A stretch of 8,324 nucleotides of DNA from Candidatus Woesearchaeota archaeon. GTDB taxonomy: Archaea > Nanobdellota > Nanobdellia > Woesearchaeales > GW2011-AR9. The DNA lies in NCBI GenBank assembly GCA_016213985.1, contig JACRPJ010000073.1, positions 1 to 8,324 of the forward strand, given 5' to 3'. The notes beneath the pieces are model-generated. The model was given only the letters and a program-made list of their open reading frames with translations. It did no database searches and was not told where the DNA came from. A program made the translations under genes and the position numbers. Position 1 is the first letter of the stretch. Each line of letters opens with the position of its first letter. Shown in pieces: positions 6,183 to 8,324 of the stretch.

Positions 6183-6323
6183 TGCAGCTGGCTGTTGGAA
6201 AATTTAGGAAATACCGGAAACAACTTGGTTGTTTCCTTGAAGCTGGTCCAGCGAAGGGGACTTAAACTGGAAGAACTTATAGAATTAGAAAAGCTGGTTC
6301 AAGAAAGGCCTGAAGATTTATAA
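6183..6323 (+). pseudogene. Remnant of a second hjc (C-terminal fragment)
   Basis: In a different frame from hjc, the 141 bases after an in-frame TAG (6180-6182) encode a segment collinear with Hjc residues about 100-130: LLENLGNTGNN against MLEDLENTGSN, then RRGLKLEELIE against RRGLTKEELIG. Over 31 aligned residues I count 17 identities (55%), and about 61% of bases match. Twelve of the 17 identical residues use different codons, so both copies evolved as protein-coding sequence for a long time. The fragment ends LEKLVQERPEDL-stop. It has no ATG or GTG start and none of the catalytic residues, so it is best read as the tail of a tandem paralogue whose front is deleted. Translation as a short peptide from the TTG at 6195 cannot be excluded. 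Confidence 0.75.
6216..6236 (+). repeat. Perfect 9-bp inverted repeat, 3-base loop
   Basis: GGAAACAAC (6216-6224), TTG, GTTGTTTCC (6228-6236). It lies inside the hjc remnant and is absent from the matching part of the intact hjc, so it arose in, or was selected in, this copy only. It could stop or shield readthrough transcripts from hjc, but no T-run follows. Confidence 0.6.
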
Positions 6324-6324
6324 A
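6317..6324 (+). promoter_or_regulatory. TATA box of the TFE-like gene
   Basis: TTTATAAA centred about 27 bases before the ATG at 6347. It overlaps the last two sense codons and the stop codon of the hjc remnant. No Shine-Dalgarno precedes the ATG, so a leaderless mRNA is expected. Confidence 0.65.
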
Positions 6325-6346
6325 CCACCCCTTATTTTGTAATAAA

Positions 6347-6709
6347 ATGCGTCTCAACCAAAAAAGAATAGAAGAAGTAATCCATTCTATCTTGGGAGAA
6401 GAAGGTAAATCATTAATCAAAGAACTCCGGGAATTGTTTTTTGCATGCAAAAACAACTGCGTTAGATTGAATTTTGACCAAGCAATGGATTTTGAATTTC
6501 ACTGTCCCGAATGTGGAGAGCTAGTTTCCCAGGACCAGGGAGAAGAAGCAAAGCAAATCAAGAAAAAAATTGCTGAGATGGAAGAGGAACTATCAAGTGT
6601 AGAGAGGAAGGAAAGAAGACGCCCCACTACTAAAGACAAAAAAAGTGTGGCACACAAGAAGAAACTCTCACTCCGGAAAAATAAGTTAAAGAAACGTGAA
6701 AAAGGATAA
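6347..6709 (+). CDS. tfe: TFE-like transcription factor lacking most of the winged helix
   Basis: A 120-residue protein. Residues 30-82 match the zinc-ribbon half of archaeal transcription factor E: Cys34 and Cys38 (spacing C-x3-C), then the conserved NFDQAMDFEFHCPECGEL stretch with Cys53 and Cys56, followed by the IKKKIAEMEEEL helix. Normal TFE is about 150-190 residues, with an N-terminal winged helix of roughly 90 residues that opens the promoter with TFB and TBP. Here only its first helix seems kept (KRIEEVIHSILGEEGKSLIKELRE, residues 6-29) before the sequence jumps to the ribbon, a gap of about 70-75 residues. Residues 86-120 form a strongly basic Lys/Arg tail. An in-frame TGA at 6311 upstream rules out a hidden N-terminus. 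The gene has its own leaderless promoter and ends one base from the convergent membrane-protein gene. Family assignment is firm; whether it still works as TFE is open. Confidence 0.82.
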   Translation: MRLNQKRIEEVIHSILGEEGKSLIKELRELFFACKNNCVRLNFDQAMDFEFHCPECGELVSQDQGEEAKQIKKKIAEMEEELSSVERKERRRPTTKDKKSVAHKKKLSLRKNKLKKREKG

Positions 6710-6710
6710 A

Positions 6711-6908
6711 CTACCTTCTCTTCTGAAGAATTTTTCTTTCGATCAACGTCTCCTCTTTTAGTACCTTTTCAGTCATCTTTTGGATATTCGCTTCCATGGA
6801 AGCGACCCTGCGCTCCAACAGTATGAGCACTCTCAATGAGTACACTATCGCTGCTAAGGTTCCTACAATTACCGCCAAAATTACTTCAGCTAATTCCAAT
6901 CCGGCCAT
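6711..6908 (-). CDS. Small membrane-anchored coiled-coil protein, unknown function
   Basis: A 65-residue protein starting MAGLELAEV. Residues about 5-30 form one hydrophobic membrane helix (ILAVIVGTLAAIVYSLRVLILL), followed by a charged helix (residues 32-65) with coiled-coil-like spacing and a basic end (ERKILQKRR). It should sit in the membrane with the coiled coil in the cytosol, judged by the positive charges, and may oligomerise. I do not recognise a family. I chose the ATG at 6908 over the upstream ATG at 6953 because a good Shine-Dalgarno lies 5 bases before it and the extra 15 residues look non-coding. It converges tail to tail with the TFE-like gene with a single base between stop codons. 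Confidence 0.65.
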   Translation of the reverse strand: MAGLELAEVILAVIVGTLAAIVYSLRVLILLERRVASMEANIQKMTEKVLKEETLIERKILQKRR

Positions 6909-6913
6909 ATTAA

Positions 6914-6920
6914 CACCTCT
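6914..6920 (-). promoter_or_regulatory. Shine-Dalgarno deciding the small membrane protein start
   Basis: Minus-strand AGAGGTG, 5 bases before the ATG at 6908. It favours this start over the ATG at 6953. Confidence 0.65.
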
Positions 6921-6967
6921 GATTTTAATTATGTAACAGTTATACTTAAGCATACTAAAATTAGGGA

Positions 6968-6977
6968 GTTTATAAAC
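6968..6977. promoter_or_regulatory. Palindromic TATA box GTTTATAAAC in a divergent spacer
   Basis: A perfect 10-bp palindrome that reads as a TATA box on both strands. Leftward it predicts a start near 6947 and a leader of about 40 bases holding the Shine-Dalgarno of the small membrane protein gene. Rightward it could give a second, longer aIF2-beta transcript. Orientation would depend on flanking BRE sequence. Confidence 0.45.
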
Positions 6978-7016
6978 ATTTTGGCTGACCTAATAGGAAA
7001 AAATTCCAGCTAAACA

Positions 7017-7024
7017 TTTATAAA
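7017..7024 (+). promoter_or_regulatory. TATA box of the aIF2-beta/DUF424 operon
   Basis: TTTATAAA centred about 29 bases before the ATG at 7050, allowing a leaderless or very short-leader transcript. Confidence 0.6.
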
Positions 7025-7049
7025 ATGGATTAAAAATAAAACCGGAAGC

Positions 7050-7457
7050 ATGGAAGACTATGAACAAATGCTGCAAAAAGCAGAGCAAGAACTGCCTGAG
7101 AAAATGCCTGGATCAGAGCGATTTGTGATAGAAAAAGTTATAGGGCACATCGAAGGAAACAAAACCGTCATTGTTAATCTTAAAAAAATCGCTAAGAGCC
7201 TGGGAAGAGACGAAAATCATCTCCTTAAATATCTTCTCCGGGAACTAGCTACCCCCGGAAAATGGGACGGAGAAAGGGTTATCTTTGGAACCAAAGTTTC
7301 TGCTTCTACCATCAATAAGAAAATCAAGAAATATGCCAGTGAGTTTGTATATTGCTCTGAATGCGGGAAGCCTGACACTCAGTTGACAGAAGAAAAAAGG
7401 ATTATCTACTTGAAATGTCTTGCCTGCGGAGCCAAAAAGCCAGTTAAGAACATTTAA
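7050..7457 (+). CDS. eif2b: Translation initiation factor aIF2 subunit beta
   Basis: A 135-residue protein of normal archaeal length. It forms the heterotrimeric aIF2 with alpha and gamma, which brings initiator Met-tRNA to the small ribosomal subunit. The order is standard: an N-terminal helix (about 3-15) that docks on the gamma subunit, a central alpha-beta domain (about 22-95) with the family motifs LGRDENHLLKYLLRELATPGK and ERVIFGTKVS, and a C-terminal zinc ribbon with Cys102, Cys105, Cys123 and Cys126. It is followed one base later by DUF424, a neighbour I recall for this gene in other archaea. Confidence 0.96.
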   Translation: MEDYEQMLQKAEQELPEKMPGSERFVIEKVIGHIEGNKTVIVNLKKIAKSLGRDENHLLKYLLRELATPGKWDGERVIFGTKVSASTINKKIKKYASEFVYCSECGKPDTQLTEEKRIIYLKCLACGAKKPVKNI

Positions 7458-7458
7458 G

Positions 7459-7758
7459 ATGAGATTCATCGTCGCTGAAAAAAAAACTCCCCATGGAATA
7501 CTGTTAGTTATCACCGACGCCAACCTCCTGGGAAAGAAGCACGAAGAAGAGAATAAACAACTAGATCTAGCTAATAAGTTTTACTTGGGTGAAAAAAAAA
7601 ATGAAAAAGAGATAGCTACTTTGCTCAATACTGCTTACATTCTACATTTAACTGGAACAAAAGCAGTAGAGTTAGGAGTAAAGTCAGGGTTGATTGATAA
7701 AAGAAGAACGATAACCATAAGAGGGATACCTCACGCCGAAGCAGTACTGGAAAAATAA
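7459..7758 (+). CDS. DUF424 family protein
   Basis: A 99-residue protein starting MRFIVAEKKTPHGILLVITDANLLGKK. The DANLLGKKHEEE segment, the FYLGEKKNEKEIATLL middle and the C-terminal TITIRGIPHAEAVL match the conserved pattern of DUF424, a small archaeal family of unknown biochemical function. I chose the ATG at 7459, one base after the aIF2-beta stop, over the ATG at 7420, which would add 13 residues and overlap aIF2-beta by 38 bases without matching the family N-terminus. The tight coupling to aIF2-beta suggests a job connected with translation, by association only. A strong hairpin follows about 20 bases after the stop. Confidence 0.88.
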   Translation: MRFIVAEKKTPHGILLVITDANLLGKKHEEENKQLDLANKFYLGEKKNEKEIATLLNTAYILHLTGTKAVELGVKSGLIDKRRTITIRGIPHAEAVLEK

Positions 7759-7776
7759 AAAACTGGTTGTATTTCT

Positions 7777-7805
7777 GTGCAGAAAAGTTGCTACTTCTCT
7801 TGCAC
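7777..7805. terminator. Hairpin between convergent DUF424 and DP2 genes
   Basis: GTGCA (7777-7781) pairs with TGCAC (7801-7805), and GAAAAGT (7782-7788) pairs with ACTTCTC (7793-7799) with one A-C mismatch, one bulged T at 7800 and a TGCT loop. It lies between two gene ends, where a two-way transcription barrier would be useful. A smaller hairpin, ATGAC (7813-7817) with GTCAT (7827-7831), covers the DP2 stop codon. Confidence 0.45.
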
Positions 7806-7822
7806 TGACGGAATGACGTGAT

Positions 7823-8324
7823 TTAAGTCATAAACTCGCCCAAGCTGAATTGTTTGTCTTTTTCTTTTCCAAATACGTTGTCCACGTTTACTTTCAATAA
7901 AGTTAAAGTCTGCTTTAGATAAGGAGAAAACTTGTACTTCTCTGCTAGGGTCAAAGAAAGGACTAGGTATTTTACTACTGACCCCTCAGATATTGTAAAT
8001 ATCAACTTTCCACCGCAGCTGCACTTCCCAGTTAAAGGTGGTCGTCTAAACTGAGTATTGCACTTCACACATCTAAATTGCTGCATGGAAAACTTCCTAA
8101 GATTTCCCTTTATGTCTTTAAGAAAATGCTTCTGAATAACTAGTTTGGCCGTGTCATCCATATCCACTGCCCGTACTTTTTTAGCAATCTCCATCTGTCC
8201 AAACAGTTTTTCTTCCATGGTAGGAAGGGTCTTATATACTGAGCACAACACTCCTTTATTAAAATCATCGACGTGATGAGTAAACCCAAATCCTTCGTAC
8301 TGTAATGGTGTATTTAGACTATCT
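7823..8324 (-). CDS. polC: DNA polymerase D large subunit DP2, C-terminal part
   Basis: The last 166 residues of DP2, the catalytic subunit of the archaeal replicative polymerase PolD. The frame is open to the right edge, so the gene continues; the GTG at 8249-8251 is an internal Val, not a start. Diagnostic stretches are FTHHVDDFNKGVLCS, YKTLPTMEEKL, RAVDMDD, the KDIKGNLRKFSMQQFRC block and ISEGSVVKYL. The zinc site reads CVKC...RRPPLTGKCSCGG: the second ligand pair is C-x-C, one residue shorter than the C-x-x-C I know from Pyrococcus. The extreme C-terminus, KQFSLGEFM, is a PIP box (Q-x-x-L-x-x-F-M) for binding the PCNA clamp. No intein is present in the visible part. The metal-binding catalytic core lies outside the window. 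Confidence 0.95.
   Translation of the reverse strand, partial: DSLNTPLQYEGFGFTHHVDDFNKGVLCSVYKTLPTMEEKLFGQMEIAKKVRAVDMDDTAKLVIQKHFLKDIKGNLRKFSMQQFRCVKCNTQFRRPPLTGKCSCGGKLIFTISEGSVVKYLVLSLTLAEKYKFSPYLKQTLTLLKVNVDNVFGKEKDKQFSLGEFMT

Noticed and set aside
6909..6953. Longer start (ATG at 6953) for the small membrane protein
   Set aside because: A good Shine-Dalgarno directly precedes the ATG at 6908, and the extra residues come from the AT-rich leader.
7420..7458. Upstream ATG giving a 112-residue DUF424 protein
   Set aside because: It overlaps the aIF2-beta zinc ribbon, and the extra 13 residues do not match the DUF424 N-terminus; the ATG at 7459 fits the family and operon spacing.
1..8324. 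CRISPR arrays, insertion sequences, defence or toxin-antitoxin systems
   Set aside because: No regularly spaced repeats, transposase, integrase, nuclease-effector or toxin-like genes are visible; the content is almost entirely housekeeping.

Overview
The window reads as a chromosomal stretch of an archaeon with a small, tightly packed genome. Archaeal markers are a TRAM-domain protein, archaeal-type TyrRS, RNase Z, Hjc, a TFE-like zinc-ribbon protein, aIF2-beta with DUF424, and the C-terminus of the PolD large subunit (DP2). PolD argues against a crenarchaeon. Compact spacing, leaderless promoters and the style of the TFE zinc ribbon fit a DPANN-type lineage (Woesearchaeota/Pacearchaeota-like), but that placement is inference. 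No tRNA, rRNA, CRISPR array, insertion sequence or integrase is visible.

Left edge (1-632): the 5' part of an unrecognised minus-strand gene with a leaderless promoter, then a 240-base spacer. The spacer holds a TATA box, a perfect tandem 10-bp repeat, a possible 34-codon leader ORF and a strong Shine-Dalgarno. Next is a two-gene RNA operon (633-1520): a TRAM protein and RNA 2',3'-cyclic phosphodiesterase ThpR. A 227-base spacer follows with a T-rich hairpin, an imperfect inverted repeat, an orphan TATA box and the M16 promoter. A single-gene M16 zinc peptidase (1748-2950) converges on tyrS (3017-4036, minus).

Middle (4037-6346): back-to-back TATA boxes drive tyrS leftward and a HAD hydrolase / RNase Z / hjc series rightward. 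Between rnz and hjc lies a short segment that can fold into a three-way junction. Behind hjc lies a diverged second copy of the Hjc C-terminus without a start codon, most likely the relic of a tandem hjc paralogue.

Right (6347-8324): a TFE-like gene that keeps the zinc ribbon but has lost most of the winged-helix domain and carries a long basic tail; a tail-to-tail small membrane/coiled-coil protein; the aIF2-beta/DUF424 pair; a strong hairpin; and the DP2 C-terminus running off the right edge, with a PCNA-binding motif and a shortened zinc-ligand spacing.

The dominant theme is information processing: tRNA charging and 3' maturation, RNA end chemistry, transcription and translation initiation, recombination and replication. 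Most transcription units have TTTATA-type boxes centred about 25-29 bases before the start codon (leaderless mRNA), while internal operon genes use Shine-Dalgarno sequences or tight coupling. The most notable oddities are the winged-helix-less TFE, the hjc relic and the structured rnz-hjc spacer.
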